From Planococcus lenghuensis (GTDB lineage Bacteria > Bacillota > Bacilli > Bacillales_A > Planococcaceae), in contig NZ_CP019640.1 of the NCBI RefSeq assembly GCF_001999905.1, positions 3,080,001 to 3,144,000 of the forward strand: a DNA stretch of 64,000 nucleotides. Direction: 5' to 3'. Numbering within the stretch: position 1 is the stretch's first letter; the number at the start of each line of letters is the position of its first letter. Position numbers and translations under genes: made by a program. Positions 1 to 8,278 of this stretch are shown here, piece after piece. The notes under the pieces were generated by a model. That model was not told the DNA's origin, searched no databases, and saw only the letters and a program-made list of their open reading frames with translations.

Positions 1-659
1 TTCAAATAACCGAAGCGGCTGACCAAGATGAACAGCACCGGAATTCCGATAAACAGACTTGCCGGCACAAGCACCACTAACAATGGCGGAAAAGCGATTG
101 TCAATGCGGTTCCCGCTCCCCAGAAAAAGACGACCGCCAGCAGAATCAGCATTTGGATGCCGACAGGGCGATTCCGGAAAGCCTCTCCTGAATTGCGCAC
201 GAGCCGGGCACTGATGCCGGTTTGCAATTCAGCTGAAAGCCGGTCCGGATGCCGGTACCAATTCCATAGCCAGATTGTCTGCAGCACCAGCAACGACAGG
301 AGCACGAGTACAGATACAAACGTAATGACAGTTTCGGCTCCGTTTACGATTCCATAACCGAACCAGCCGCTGTAAAACCAATCATAGAACAGGCTGTCCA
401 GTGCGAGCAATGCCAGAAAGCCGACTGCTACAACTACTCCCGCTTTTGCTTCGATTGCCCAATTTCCGGCAATGCGCTGGTAATATACAGGTGGAAACCA
501 CTCTTTCTCAAATTTAACGGAGATGAGCGCACCAGTGGCAGCTGCAATGATCGCCAGAGAGACAAGTGAGCTTACCAGGTTTCCGGCACCATAATTCAGA
601 AAGCCCAAAACCCCAATAAGCAACGCATCCATACTGACAAGCCATATCCATTTTTTCAC
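1..659 (-). CDS. Multi-pass membrane sensor (probable histidine kinase), C-terminus outside window
   Basis: About 219 residues are visible from a GTG start at 659; the rest lies beyond base 1. An AGGAGGAGGG ribosome site lies just upstream. The visible part is almost all hydrophobic: I see five to seven likely membrane spans (residues about 4-22, 27-47, 67-85, 100-125 and 155-215) with short charged loops. No kinase domain is in the window. The sensor role is inferred only from its position directly downstream of an OmpR-type response regulator on the same strand. It could instead be another membrane partner of that system. Confidence 0.6.
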   Translation of the reverse strand, partial: MKKWIWLVSMDALLIGVLGFLNYGAGNLVSSLVSLAIIAAATGALISVKFEKEWFPPVYYQRIAGNWAIEAKAGVVVAVGFLALLALDSLFYDWFYSGWFGYGIVNGAETVITFVSVLVLLSLLVLQTIWLWNWYRHPDRLSAELQTGISARLVRNSGEAFRNRPVGIQMLILLAVVFFWGAGTALTIAFPPLLVVLVPASLFIGIPVLFILVSRFGYL

Positions 660-797
660 TTACAGCCCTCCTCCTGACCCTGCCTGCAGATGTGCAAGCA
701 GTTCGGCCGCCCGCTGCGCCATGACGACATCAAATAACGAACCGAGACAATACAAAAGGCTGAACAGCCCGATCACCACAGCCACAATCGACAGCAC
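660..797 (-). CDS. Small membrane protein between response regulator and sensor (45 aa)
   Basis: A GTG-started ORF of 45 codons fills the gap between the response regulator stop (799-801) and the sensor start (659) almost exactly. Its first 25 residues are one hydrophobic helix containing IVAVVIGLFSLLYCLG, followed by an amphipathic segment (MAQRAAELLAHLQ) and a Gly/Ser tail. The tail codons also form the ribosome site of the downstream gene, so part of the C-terminus may just reflect that signal. Its own ribosome site is weak and it would depend on coupling to the regulator. I do not recognise a family. It could be non-coding spacer. Confidence 0.4.
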   Translation of the reverse strand: MLSIVAVVIGLFSLLYCLGSLFDVVMAQRAAELLAHLQAGSGGGL

Positions 798-798
798 A

Positions 799-1491
799 TC
801 ATTTTTCCATCTTGTAGCCAATGCCCCACACCACCTTCAAGTACCGCGGATTTTTCGGGTCCGCTTCGATTTTCTCCCGGATTTTCCGGATATGCACCGC
901 GACAATATTTTCTGCGTTATATGCAGGTTCATTCCAGACCCGCTCATAAATATCCCGGATGGAAAACACCCGGCCGGCATTTGCCATAAGCAGTTCCGTA
1001 ATTCTGTACTCGGTGGGCGTCAAGCGGATCGGCTCTCCATGCAGTGTTAACTCTTTGGCTTCCGGATCAAGCACAAGCCCATCAATTTCGTACTGCCGGT
1101 TTTTATTTTCATATGTCCCAAGAGTGACGTAGCGTCTGAGCTGTGACTTCACCCGGGCGATAAGTTCCATCGGATGGAACGGCTTCGTTACATAATCATC
1201 CGCCCCAACTGACAGACCATGGATCTTATCGGAATCCTCGGCCTTGGCGCTCAGCATGATGATCGGGATGTTCCGCTCTTCCCGGATTTTGAATGTGGCG
1301 GAAATCCCGTCGAGTTCCGGCATCATAATATCCAGAATGATGACATGGACTTCCTGCTCGGTCAGCTTTTCCAGTGCTTCCATACCATTGTCCGCTTTCA
1401 GCACCCGGTACCCTTCATTTTTCAAATAAATCTCGATGCCATCCCGGATATCCTGATCATCATCCGCCACCAGCACAGTGAATTGCCCCAT
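799..1491 (-). CDS. OmpR/PhoB-family response regulator
   Basis: 230 residues. The receiver domain has the acidic pocket DDD at 10-12, phospho-acceptor Asp54 in ILDIMMPELDG and the KPF lysine near 103. It is followed by a C-terminal winged-helix effector domain of the Trans_reg_C type (RLTPTEYRITELL, then VWGIGYKME at the end). It binds DNA after phosphorylation by a partner kinase, presumably the membrane protein encoded just downstream. ATG at 1491 is preferred over the in-frame GTG at 1500 because GGGGGTGA sits at normal spacing from the ATG but abuts the GTG. Upstream direct repeats may be its own binding site. Confidence 0.9.
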   Translation of the reverse strand: MGQFTVLVADDDQDIRDGIEIYLKNEGYRVLKADNGMEALEKLTEQEVHVIILDIMMPELDGISATFKIREERNIPIIMLSAKAEDSDKIHGLSVGADDYVTKPFHPMELIARVKSQLRRYVTLGTYENKNRQYEIDGLVLDPEAKELTLHGEPIRLTPTEYRITELLMANAGRVFSIRDIYERVWNEPAYNAENIVAVHIRKIREKIEADPKNPRYLKVVWGIGYKMEK

Positions 1492-1521
1492 CCCAGTCAC
1501 CCCCGTTTCACTTCTGAATTT

Positions 1522-1576
1522 ATTGTAACCTGAAATTCTTAACGCGAACCGTTGGAATAAATGAAGAAATTCTTAA
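1522..1576 (-). promoter_or_regulatory. Promoter with direct-repeat operator upstream of the response regulator
   Basis: On the minus strand, two identical 11-mers TTAAGAATTTC (1566-1576 and 1532-1542) lie 34 bp apart, about three helical turns. The second sits just upstream of a possible -10 TACAAT (1522-1527), where no good -35 exists. This is typical of an activator-dependent, autoregulated two-component promoter. That the regulator binds here is inference. Confidence 0.4.
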
Positions 1577-2424
1577 GATTTGCGCTGTCGTGCCGTCACA
1601 GCGATGATTCCGCCGAGCAGCAGCGCAACGCCAGTCCACGACAGCGCACTTAAGGTTTCACCGACCAGGAAAACCCCCAGCAACGCAGCGGTGAGCGGTT
1701 CTGCCAGCGATAAGGTGACGGCAGACGATGAAGGGATCTCCCGCAAGCCGCTTGAAAACAGCAAATAGGCAATCGTGGTAGCTCCGATCCCTAAATAGAT
1801 AAGCACCGCCAGATTGCCCGGTGCTGCTGCATAGCTGAAGTCAAAAATGAACAAAAATGGAATCAGCAATACGGCAGCAAATGAGAAAATAACGGCCACC
1901 GCAGACATCGATTCGGCTCGTTCCAATACTTTTTTGCTTGCGATGGTGTAGGTGGCGAATGCAAGTCCCCCGCCAAGCCCGGCCACAATGCCGAACGGGT
2001 TGATGGTGACGGTATCGCTTTCTGCAAACAGCAGCACACAGCCGGTAATCGCGAGCAGAGTAGCAGTCACCCAGACCCGGTCCGGCCGCTGTCGGAGTAC
2101 CAGCCATTCGATAAGCCCTGATAAGACCGGTGCACTGCCGATGGTGACGACGGTGCCTACTGCGATTCCAGTCAGCTGAACCGCTGAAAAAAACAACGGC
2201 TGAAACAGCGCCATACTGACAGCGGATAGTATTGTTGCACGCCAGACAAGCCCGCGGAGTTTCAGTTTTTTCATCAGTATTGCAAATCCGAGCAGTGAAA
2301 AGCCGCCGATTGTCAGCCGGACCGCACCGATCGTCAGCGGATGCGCGTCCCCATCGATGAATGATTGCGCAGTACCCGTCGTTCCCCATAAAACAGCTGC
2401 AAAAAGTACAAATACATATGCCAT
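1573..2424 (-). CDS. EamA/DMT-family transporter
   Basis: 283 residues with about ten hydrophobic spans in two homologous halves, the hallmark of the EamA (drug/metabolite transporter) fold. The first half starts at AYVFVLFAAVLWGTTGTAQS, and the second EamA repeat (IVAGLGGGLAFATYTIASKK) starts near residue 147. A conserved-type glutamate is present in LAEPLTAALLGVFLVGE near the end. These proteins export amino acids, nucleosides or other metabolites; the substrate cannot be read from sequence. It precedes the response regulator gene on the same strand with about 80 bp between them and no obvious terminator, so some read-through is possible. Confidence 0.88.
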   Translation of the reverse strand: MAYVFVLFAAVLWGTTGTAQSFIDGDAHPLTIGAVRLTIGGFSLLGFAILMKKLKLRGLVWRATILSAVSMALFQPLFFSAVQLTGIAVGTVVTIGSAPVLSGLIEWLVLRQRPDRVWVTATLLAITGCVLLFAESDTVTINPFGIVAGLGGGLAFATYTIASKKVLERAESMSAVAVIFSFAAVLLIPFLFIFDFSYAAAPGNLAVLIYLGIGATTIAYLLFSSGLREIPSSSAVTLSLAEPLTAALLGVFLVGETLSALSWTGVALLLGGIIAVTARQRKS

Positions 2425-2602
2425 AGCTTACCTCCGAATTTTTCCCCTTAATTGCACATTACCACAAAGCGGCGGATTCGGAGATGGGTGACTGGGAATT
2501 TACGTAAAAAATACGGTTCCGTCAATGGAATTTCGTATTCACAGCTAACGCCCGCTGTACCGGTCTCCGCCTATTTCATTGTATTTTCAGCAATTGACTT
2601 GT

Positions 2603-2631
2603 TTGAGCTGTGCCCCTTTTCGTTTTATACT
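2603..2631 (+). promoter_or_regulatory. Sigma-A promoter of the small HTH gene
   Basis: TTGAGC (2603-2608), 17-bp spacer, TATACT (2626-2631), about 25 bp before the start codon at 2656. Confidence 0.6.
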
Positions 2632-2655
2632 GAAAGAAAAGAGGAGGTGGATCAC

Positions 2656-2886
2656 ATGTATCGGACCATCCCGGAAACTGCCGCCTTTTTATCGATGCCT
2701 GAAGAGCAAGTGAATCGCTATGTATTGGAAGGCCGGATTCGCGCTGTCCATGACGGAACCCAGTACTTGATCAACACCTCTCAATTCGACCGGCATTTTG
2801 AACAGCTCGAGATCGCGAAACAGGAATTGGAAGAATGGCGCCTGACGCCGATTCCGGAAGACCCGGACATTAAGGACGAAGATTAG
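2656..2886 (+). CDS. Excisionase-family helix-turn-helix protein
   Basis: 76 residues. The N-terminal half reads as a small MerR/excisionase-like winged helix (TIPETAAFLSMPEEQVNRYV, then EGRIRAVHDGTQYLI), the form used to bind short DNA sites. The C-terminal third is a charged helix ending in an acidic tail. Start ATG 2656 follows a perfect GAGGAGGTG; an in-frame start at 2452 has no ribosome site and would put the promoter inside the gene. It stands alone with its own promoter and a strong terminator. There is no phage context, so I read it as a small housekeeping DNA-binding protein of unknown target. Confidence 0.75.
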   Translation: MYRTIPETAAFLSMPEEQVNRYVLEGRIRAVHDGTQYLINTSQFDRHFEQLEIAKQELEEWRLTPIPEDPDIKDED

Positions 2887-2903
2887 AAAGTATTACTGCG
2901 AAA

Positions 2904-2937
2904 AAAAGCTGATGCCGGAAAACCGGCATCAGCTTTT
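2904..2937. terminator. Bidirectional intrinsic terminator
   Basis: A perfect 15-bp stem (AAAAGCTGATGCCGG / its complement) with an AAAA loop. A-rich and T-rich flanks let it serve both the HTH gene and the convergent metX. Confidence 0.9.
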
Positions 2938-2967
2938 ACGTTCCATACTAAAGTATACTCGTCCCTC

Positions 2968-3972
2968 TTACGCACGCAAGCTTTCACCGACCCGGTGCAA
3001 AGCCCCCAGCTTTCCGGCAATCAGATGGCCCCACTGACTGAAGTCTGTCAGGAATCCGTCATGGCCGTATATCGTTTCCACCAGTTCATGGGTCGCATCC
3101 GGCTGCTTTTTCAGCCAGTCACTCATGGTCGTAGACGGATACAGCAGATCATTTGTGAATGACAGGGCAAAGATCTCTGTTTCGATTTTCGCTTCCGTCA
3201 CATCGTGCGTGTTCATCGCCTTCAGCAGTACGATATAGCTATTGGCATCGAACCGGGCAGCCAGCTTCTGTCCTTGGTAATCCAAGTACGATTCCACATC
3301 GAAGCTGTCTCCGTTATGGCCGCGGCCAAAGCGCTCTGTGAACAGCTTTTCACTCCGGTACGTTACCATGCCCGCCATTCGCGCAACTCCCAGCCCTTTT
3401 AAACTTGCAGAAGACGCATAATTACCGCCGGCATACAGCGGATCAGTTTCGATGGCAGAAATACCGATTTGATTGAACGCAATGCCATATGCACTGAGTG
3501 CCGGCGTAACAGCCATCGGAACGATCAATTCCACCGTTTCCGGAAATAAATGCCCCCATTCCAGCGCTCGCATTCCACCGAGTGAACCGCCGAGGACAGC
3601 CGCTACGTGATGAATCCCCATCACTTGCAGTGCCTGTTGTTCCGCCCGTACCATATCACGAATGGTGATCGCCGGAAACGCAGCCCGGTATGGTTCCCCG
3701 GTCGCCGGATTCACTGAAAGCGGGCCGGTCGAGCCATGGCAGCCGCCGAGCGCATTAAATGCGATGACATGAAAACGGGCGGTATCCACTGCTTTTCCCG
3801 AACCGATCAGGCCTTCCCACCAGTCACCGGCTGCATACTGATCGCCGGTCAGCGCATGACAGGCCAGAATGACCGGCCCCTGCAGGTTTCCCGTCTCTTC
3901 GTAAGCAAGTGTGACTTCCGGCAATACAGCTCCGGATTCAAGGTGTAATGAACCGATCTCGACCGTTTTCAT
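2968..3972 (-). CDS. metX: Homoserine O-acetyltransferase
   Basis: 334 residues, alpha/beta-hydrolase fold. It transfers an acyl group from acyl-CoA to homoserine, the activation step for direct sulfhydrylation to homocysteine. The nucleophile elbow is GGSLGGM with Ser130. Asp275 (FTNDLLYP) and His304 (YGHDGFLTD) complete the triad. It is slightly shorter than many MetX proteins (350-380) but complete. It lies 13 bp downstream of metY on the same strand, so both are in one transcript under the SAM riboswitch at 5326-5489. Whether acetyl- or succinyl-CoA is the real donor cannot be judged here. Confidence 0.92.
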   Translation of the reverse strand: MKTVEIGSLHLESGAVLPEVTLAYEETGNLQGPVILACHALTGDQYAAGDWWEGLIGSGKAVDTARFHVIAFNALGGCHGSTGPLSVNPATGEPYRAAFPAITIRDMVRAEQQALQVMGIHHVAAVLGGSLGGMRALEWGHLFPETVELIVPMAVTPALSAYGIAFNQIGISAIETDPLYAGGNYASSASLKGLGVARMAGMVTYRSEKLFTERFGRGHNGDSFDVESYLDYQGQKLAARFDANSYIVLLKAMNTHDVTEAKIETEIFALSFTNDLLYPSTTMSDWLKKQPDATHELVETIYGHDGFLTDFSQWGHLIAGKLGALHRVGESLRA

Positions 3973-3985
3973 TGTCTACGTCCTC

Positions 3986-5275
3986 CTATACATTTGCTGG
4001 CACAGCAGCTTCGATTGCTTGTTCCAGATCACCGATCAGGTCATCCGCATTTTCCAGTCCCACCGACAGCCGGATCAGTTCATCTGTCACGCCGGAAGCT
4101 GTCCGTTCTTCCTGGGATAACTGCTGATGAGTCGTCGATGCCGGATGGATGATCAGTGACTTCGCATCGCCGACGTTCGCGACATGCGACCATAGCGATA
4201 CATTATTGATCACTTTCCGGCCGGCCTCCAATCCGCCTTTCACACCGAAGTTCACAATGGAGCCGAACCCCTGTTTCAAGTACTTCTTCCCATCCTCGTG
4301 TGAAGGATGATCTTCAAATCCGATATAATTCACCCACTCAACCTCCGGATGCCCTTTCAGGTATTCCGCTACCCGCTGCGCGTTTTCATTGTGTTTCGGA
4401 ATTCGCAGGTGAAGGGTTTCCAGTCCCTGCAGGAAGGCATGGGCGCTTTCCGGGCTGAGTGACGGGCCGAAATCGCGCAGCAGCTGAACGCGCAGCTTCG
4501 TGGCGAATGACGCACCTTCAGCGTCAATCGCATAACGGATGCCGTGATAGCTTTGATCCGGTTCCGTATAGGACGGGAATTTCGGGTTATTCCAATTGAA
4601 CTTGCCGCCATCCACTACGATGCCGCCGATTGTTGTCCCGTGTCCGCCGATCCATTTTGTCGCCGAATGAATGACAACGTCCGCTCCGAATTCAATCGGG
4701 TTGCTGCCGTATGGAGAAGCGAATGTGTTATCGATCAGGAGCGGAATATCATTTGCATGGGCGATTTCCGCCACCCGTTCAACATCAAATACATTCAGGC
4801 TTGGATTGCCGATAATTTCACCGAAAATCGCTTTTGTTTTATCCGTAATGGCATCCGCAAAATTCTCGGGATTTTTCCCGTCGACAAAGCGGACCGTAAT
4901 GCCATAGCGCGGCAGTGTATTGGCGAACAAGCTGAATGTGCCGCCATATAAATTTTCATCCGCAATAATTTCTTCCCCGGCTTCAGCCACGTTCAGAACC
5001 GAGAATGCAATCGCCGCCATACCGGAAGAAAGGGCCACTGCAGCTGTCCCGCCTTCGAGGAGAGCCACCCGCTGTTCAAATACATCGACTGTCGGATTCA
5101 TGATTCGTGTATAGATATTGCCGGTTTCCTTCAGGCCGAATAAGTTCTCCGCATGTTCGGCACTTTTGAATACGTAAGAAGTCGTTTTATGAATCGGAAC
5201 CCCCCGTGCGCCTGTTACCGGATCCGGTTCCTGTCCTCCGTGAAGCAATTGAGTTTCTGGTTTGAAGTTCGTCAT
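3986..5275 (-). CDS. metY: O-acetylhomoserine sulfhydrylase (PLP enzyme)
   Basis: 429 residues, Cys/Met-metabolism PLP-dependent family at typical length. It makes homocysteine from O-acetylhomoserine and sulfide. The PLP lysine is Lys207 in HSATKWIGGHG, with the conserved YTRIMNPT and ALSSGMAAIA segments before it. First gene after a SAM-I riboswitch and a consensus sigma-A promoter, and followed by metX, so the pair forms a methionine-repressed direct-sulfhydrylation operon. Confidence 0.93.
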   Translation of the reverse strand: MTNFKPETQLLHGGQEPDPVTGARGVPIHKTTSYVFKSAEHAENLFGLKETGNIYTRIMNPTVDVFEQRVALLEGGTAAVALSSGMAAIAFSVLNVAEAGEEIIADENLYGGTFSLFANTLPRYGITVRFVDGKNPENFADAITDKTKAIFGEIIGNPSLNVFDVERVAEIAHANDIPLLIDNTFASPYGSNPIEFGADVVIHSATKWIGGHGTTIGGIVVDGGKFNWNNPKFPSYTEPDQSYHGIRYAIDAEGASFATKLRVQLLRDFGPSLSPESAHAFLQGLETLHLRIPKHNENAQRVAEYLKGHPEVEWVNYIGFEDHPSHEDGKKYLKQGFGSIVNFGVKGGLEAGRKVINNVSLWSHVANVGDAKSLIIHPASTTHQQLSQEERTASGVTDELIRLSVGLENADDLIGDLEQAIEAAVPANV

Positions 5276-5325
5276 TCGTCTTCCTCCTTAGTTTTTGTCC
5301 GATGGAAAGCAGATGAGGAGGAATT

Positions 5326-5489
5326 AAAAACGGCCCTCTTCGGTTAAGAAGAGGGCCGCCATTCTCAGACAAACCTCCTCTCATCTGTCAGATCAGTTGC
5401 AATCTGTAGGACGTAGCACCATTCCAAGCAGCAGCTTGGTGGTTGCCGGGCATCATCGGGCCTATTCCCTCCGCCTCTCTCGATAAGAG
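5326..5489 (-). ncRNA. SAM-I riboswitch (S box) with terminator, controls metY-metX
   Basis: The aptamer lies at about 5380-5489 on the minus strand. It has the S-box hallmarks: CTCTTATCGAGAG start, GGCGGAGGGA, GGCCCGATGATGCCCGGCAA, TGGTGCTACGTCC and the closing GACAGATGAG. Its 3' side can pair with the anti-terminator region. Downstream is an intrinsic terminator, stem CGGCCCTCTTC (5331-5358) plus a T-run. When SAM is abundant, transcription should stop before metY. Confidence 0.95.
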
Positions 5490-5521
5490 TATTCAGATTC
5501 AGTTTTCCATCTTAGTGACCA

Positions 5522-5551
5522 AGTATAGAGAACCACGGCCGCCATTGTCAA
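5522..5551 (-). promoter_or_regulatory. Sigma-A promoter of the metYX riboswitch leader
   Basis: TTGACA (5546-5551), 18-bp spacer, TATACT (5522-5527) on the minus strand, about 30 bp before the aptamer. Confidence 0.85.
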
Positions 5552-5633
5552 GAATTTTCAGCATCTTTTTGAAACCTTTTTATTATCAGGAGCGTTACAT
5601 GTAAAGAAAGATGCGGAAATCGGAGGGGTTTGC

Positions 5634-6275
5634 ATGACAGGCTGGCTAGCAGCAGCACTTATTATCGGTTATTTGATCGGTTGCCTGCATGGTTCTGTTG
5701 CGGCGCGATTTATTTCTGGGGTGAATATCAAAACGGAAGGCGTAAAAAATTCCGGCGCTTCCAATGCGGCTATTGTGCTCGGCTGGAAGTATGGCGCACT
5801 GGTGGCGGCCATTGACATCGGAAAAGGGGCTGCTGCTGTGCTGCTCATGCGCGGGCTCTTTTCAGGTTCGGGATTATCCCCTGAAATGCTCTGGATATTC
5901 CTGTTCTTTACAGGTAGTGCTGTCGTCATTGGCCATAATTTCCCATTCTATATGGGATTCAGCGGCGGGAAAGGAACTGCCGCCCTCATCGGTGTCTTGC
6001 TGGCACTTGACTGGCGGCTCGGGCTCACCGGTCTGCTGCTGCTTATCATCGTTTCATTGATCACAGATTACCTCGTCATTGGAGTGCTTTGCCTGTATGC
6101 GGTTCTGCTGCTGGCTGCGTTCCTGCCGGCTCAGGGAGAATGGCCTGTCATTACAGCCGCAGCGCTGTTCGGGATGGCGCTGTGGAAGCACCTGGAGAAC
6201 ATTAAACGGATAAAAGAAGGAACCGAAAACAAAGTGTCGGCCGTCTTCCGGAAGAAGCCGGCAAAAGCAGCTTGA
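5634..6275 (+). CDS. PlsY-like glycerol-3-phosphate acyltransferase
   Basis: 213 residues with about five membrane spans. PlsY uses acyl-phosphate to acylate glycerol-3-phosphate in the membrane. The second PlsY motif is clear (GHNFPFYMGFSGGKGTAA, residues about 102-119), and the first appears diverged as GVNIKTEGVKNSGASN. The usual first motif has DIRxxGSGNxGATN. The divergence suggests a paralogue rather than the main PlsY. Ribosome site GGAGGGG precedes ATG 5634. It stands alone between the two riboswitch units. Confidence 0.8.
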   Translation: MTGWLAAALIIGYLIGCLHGSVAARFISGVNIKTEGVKNSGASNAAIVLGWKYGALVAAIDIGKGAAAVLLMRGLFSGSGLSPEMLWIFLFFTGSAVVIGHNFPFYMGFSGGKGTAALIGVLLALDWRLGLTGLLLLIIVSLITDYLVIGVLCLYAVLLLAAFLPAQGEWPVITAAALFGMALWKHLENIKRIKEGTENKVSAVFRKKPAKAA

Positions 6276-6296
6276 AAATTTTTTTCGATAAAATGG

Positions 6297-6325
6297 TTGA
6301 CTTTTTTATACCCAAGCCATAAAGT
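6297..6325 (+). promoter_or_regulatory. Sigma-A promoter of the metNIQ leader
   Basis: TTGACT (6297-6302), 17-bp spacer, TAAAGT (6320-6325), about 30 bp upstream of the aptamer. Confidence 0.65.
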
Positions 6326-6355
6326 AGGAATCACGAATTGAATAGCACACATTAC

Positions 6356-6542
6356 TTTCTTATCCAGAGAAACTGAGGGACAGGCCCTATGACGTTTCGG
6401 CAGCGGGTTCGCATTTATGCGGACACTGTGCTAATTCCTGCAAATGCGCATCGGCGTATTTGGAAGATGAGAAGGAGTGATTTCATTTATTATGAAGCTC
6501 TCTTTTTTCTTGCTGGTAAAGAAAAAAGAGGGCTTCTTTTTG
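6356..6542 (+). ncRNA. SAM-I riboswitch with terminator, controls metNIQ
   Basis: Aptamer at about 6357-6474. It shows CTTATCCAGAGAAACTGAGG, GGCCCTATGACG, CGGCAGCGGGT, a CACTGTGCTAATTCC core and a closing GATGAGAA that pairs with TTCTTATC. The terminator follows as an 18-bp imperfect stem 6494-6536 ending in a T-run. This gives SAM-dependent attenuation of the methionine uptake genes. Confidence 0.95.
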
Positions 6543-6579
6543 TTTTATTCAGCAAAACCACTATTGAGGAGGCATGGAT

Positions 6580-7611
6580 ATGATCCAATTTGAAGGGGTC
6601 GCAAAAACGTATCGTTCAGGAAAGCGGGAAGTACCCGCACTGAACGGCATCGATCTGACAGTCGAAACCGGCGAAATCTATGGTGTGATCGGTTTCAGCG
6701 GCGCCGGCAAAAGTTCTCTGATCCGGACCGTCAATCTTCTCGAACGGCCGACGAAAGGAACAGTCAAGATTCACGGCAAAGACATCTCCGCATTGTCCGC
6801 GAAAGAAATCCGGACAACGCGAAAAGATATCGGCATGATCTTTCAGCATTTTAATCTTTTGACTTCAAAGACCGTATATACCAACATCGCCATGCCGCTG
6901 ATCTTAACCAAAACGCCAAAAAATGAAATTCAGCAGCGGGTTACGGAATTGCTGGACTTTGTCGGGCTCGGTGATCAGGCGGATAAGTATCCGGAACAGC
7001 TGTCCGGCGGTCAGAAACAGCGCATCGGCATCGCCCGGGCGCTCGCCACGAATCCGTCCATCCTGCTGTGCGATGAAGCAACGTCTGCTCTGGATCCGCA
7101 AACGACCCAGTCAATCCTGGACCTGCTGCGGAAAGTGAACCGCAAGTATAAGATCACTATTCTCCTGATCACGCATGAAATGGCGGTCATCCGGGAGGTG
7201 TGCGATAAAGTGGCTGTGCTTGAAGCCGGCCGGATCATCGAACAAGGAACGGTATTCGATGTATTCTCGAATCCGCAGCATGCGACGACGCGGCGGTTTG
7301 TCCGCTCGGTTATGAATGATGAACTGCCGGAGGCGCTGCTTAAACAGATCCGGAACACGAACAGGAGCCAGCCGATTTACCGCATTCAGTTCACAGGCGA
7401 TTCCGTAGCCCATCCGCTCATCTCACGGATTTCCCGGCGCTATGATCTTGAACTGAACGTTCTGTTCGGCAATATCACCGAGCTGCAGGGCATTCCGTAC
7501 GGCAATCTGATTGTAGAGTTCAACGGCAACCCAGCGGAGATCCAGCGGGCATTGATCGAAATCCGGAATAATTACGTCTTAGCAGAGGAGATGAGCAGTT
7601 ATGCTAGTTGA
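6580..7611 (+). CDS. metN: Methionine ABC transporter ATPase
   Basis: 343 residues. The ATPase domain has Walker A GFSGAGKSS, signature LSGGQKQR and Walker B LLCDEATSALD. The C-terminal NIL regulatory domain (from about residue 265, containing DLELNVLFGNITELQGIPYG) senses methionine in this family. ATG 6580 is chosen over ATG 6574 because GAGGAGG ends 7 bases before 6580 but nearly touches 6574. First gene of the SAM-riboswitch operon; its end overlaps metI by 11 bp. Confidence 0.95.
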   Translation: MIQFEGVAKTYRSGKREVPALNGIDLTVETGEIYGVIGFSGAGKSSLIRTVNLLERPTKGTVKIHGKDISALSAKEIRTTRKDIGMIFQHFNLLTSKTVYTNIAMPLILTKTPKNEIQQRVTELLDFVGLGDQADKYPEQLSGGQKQRIGIARALATNPSILLCDEATSALDPQTTQSILDLLRKVNRKYKITILLITHEMAVIREVCDKVAVLEAGRIIEQGTVFDVFSNPQHATTRRFVRSVMNDELPEALLKQIRNTNRSQPIYRIQFTGDSVAHPLISRISRRYDLELNVLFGNITELQGIPYGNLIVEFNGNPAEIQRALIEIRNNYVLAEEMSSYAS

Positions 7612-8251
7612 TCAGGAACAAATACTGGAAGCGTTATGGGAAACCATTTACATGACCGGCGTTGCGTTCGGCTGTTCATTGCTCATCGGCTTCCCCCTCG
7701 GTATCCTGCTCGTTGTCACAAGGCGCGGCCATCTGCTTGAGAATGAACCGGTATTCAAAGTGCTGAACGCCATCGTCAATATTTTCCGGTCGATTCCTTT
7801 TATCATTTTGCTTGTCGCGATCATCCCGCTCACCCGGCTGATTGTCGGCACTTCCATCGGAACGACAGCAGCGATTGTCCCGCTTGTGTTCTATGCAGGA
7901 CCTTACATCGCCCGGCTTATTGAAAATTCATTGCTTGAAATCGATAAAGGCGTCATCGAAGCGGCCCAGGCAATGGGTGCCACGCCCGGCCAGATTGTAT
8001 TCCGTTTTCTGATTCCGGAAGCCCGCAGTTCACTTGTGCTGGCTCTTACCATTGCAGTCATCGGACTAATCGGCGCGTCAGCCATGGCAGGCGCAGTCGG
8101 TGGCGGCGGGCTCGGCGATCTGGCCATCACGTACGGTTATCAGCGGTTCGATACAACGGTTATGTTCCTGACAGTCGCCATTCTCGTGGTGCTCGTCCAA
8201 GGGGTACAGACCGGCGGCAACATCCTTTCGAAGAAATTACGAAGAAGCTAA
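7601..8251 (+). CDS. metI: Methionine ABC transporter permease
   Basis: 216 residues, five membrane spans, with the binding-protein-dependent permease signature EAAQAMGATPGQIVFRFLIP near residues 124-143 that docks on MetN. It overlaps metN by 11 bp and is followed after 27 bp by metQ. It passes D- and L-methionine (and often derivatives) into the cell. Confidence 0.95.
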   Translation: MLVDQEQILEALWETIYMTGVAFGCSLLIGFPLGILLVVTRRGHLLENEPVFKVLNAIVNIFRSIPFIILLVAIIPLTRLIVGTSIGTTAAIVPLVFYAGPYIARLIENSLLEIDKGVIEAAQAMGATPGQIVFRFLIPEARSSLVLALTIAVIGLIGASAMAGAVGGGGLGDLAITYGYQRFDTTVMFLTVAILVVLVQGVQTGGNILSKKLRRS

Positions 8252-8278
8252 CCACACATACAATTGGAGGAATTATTC

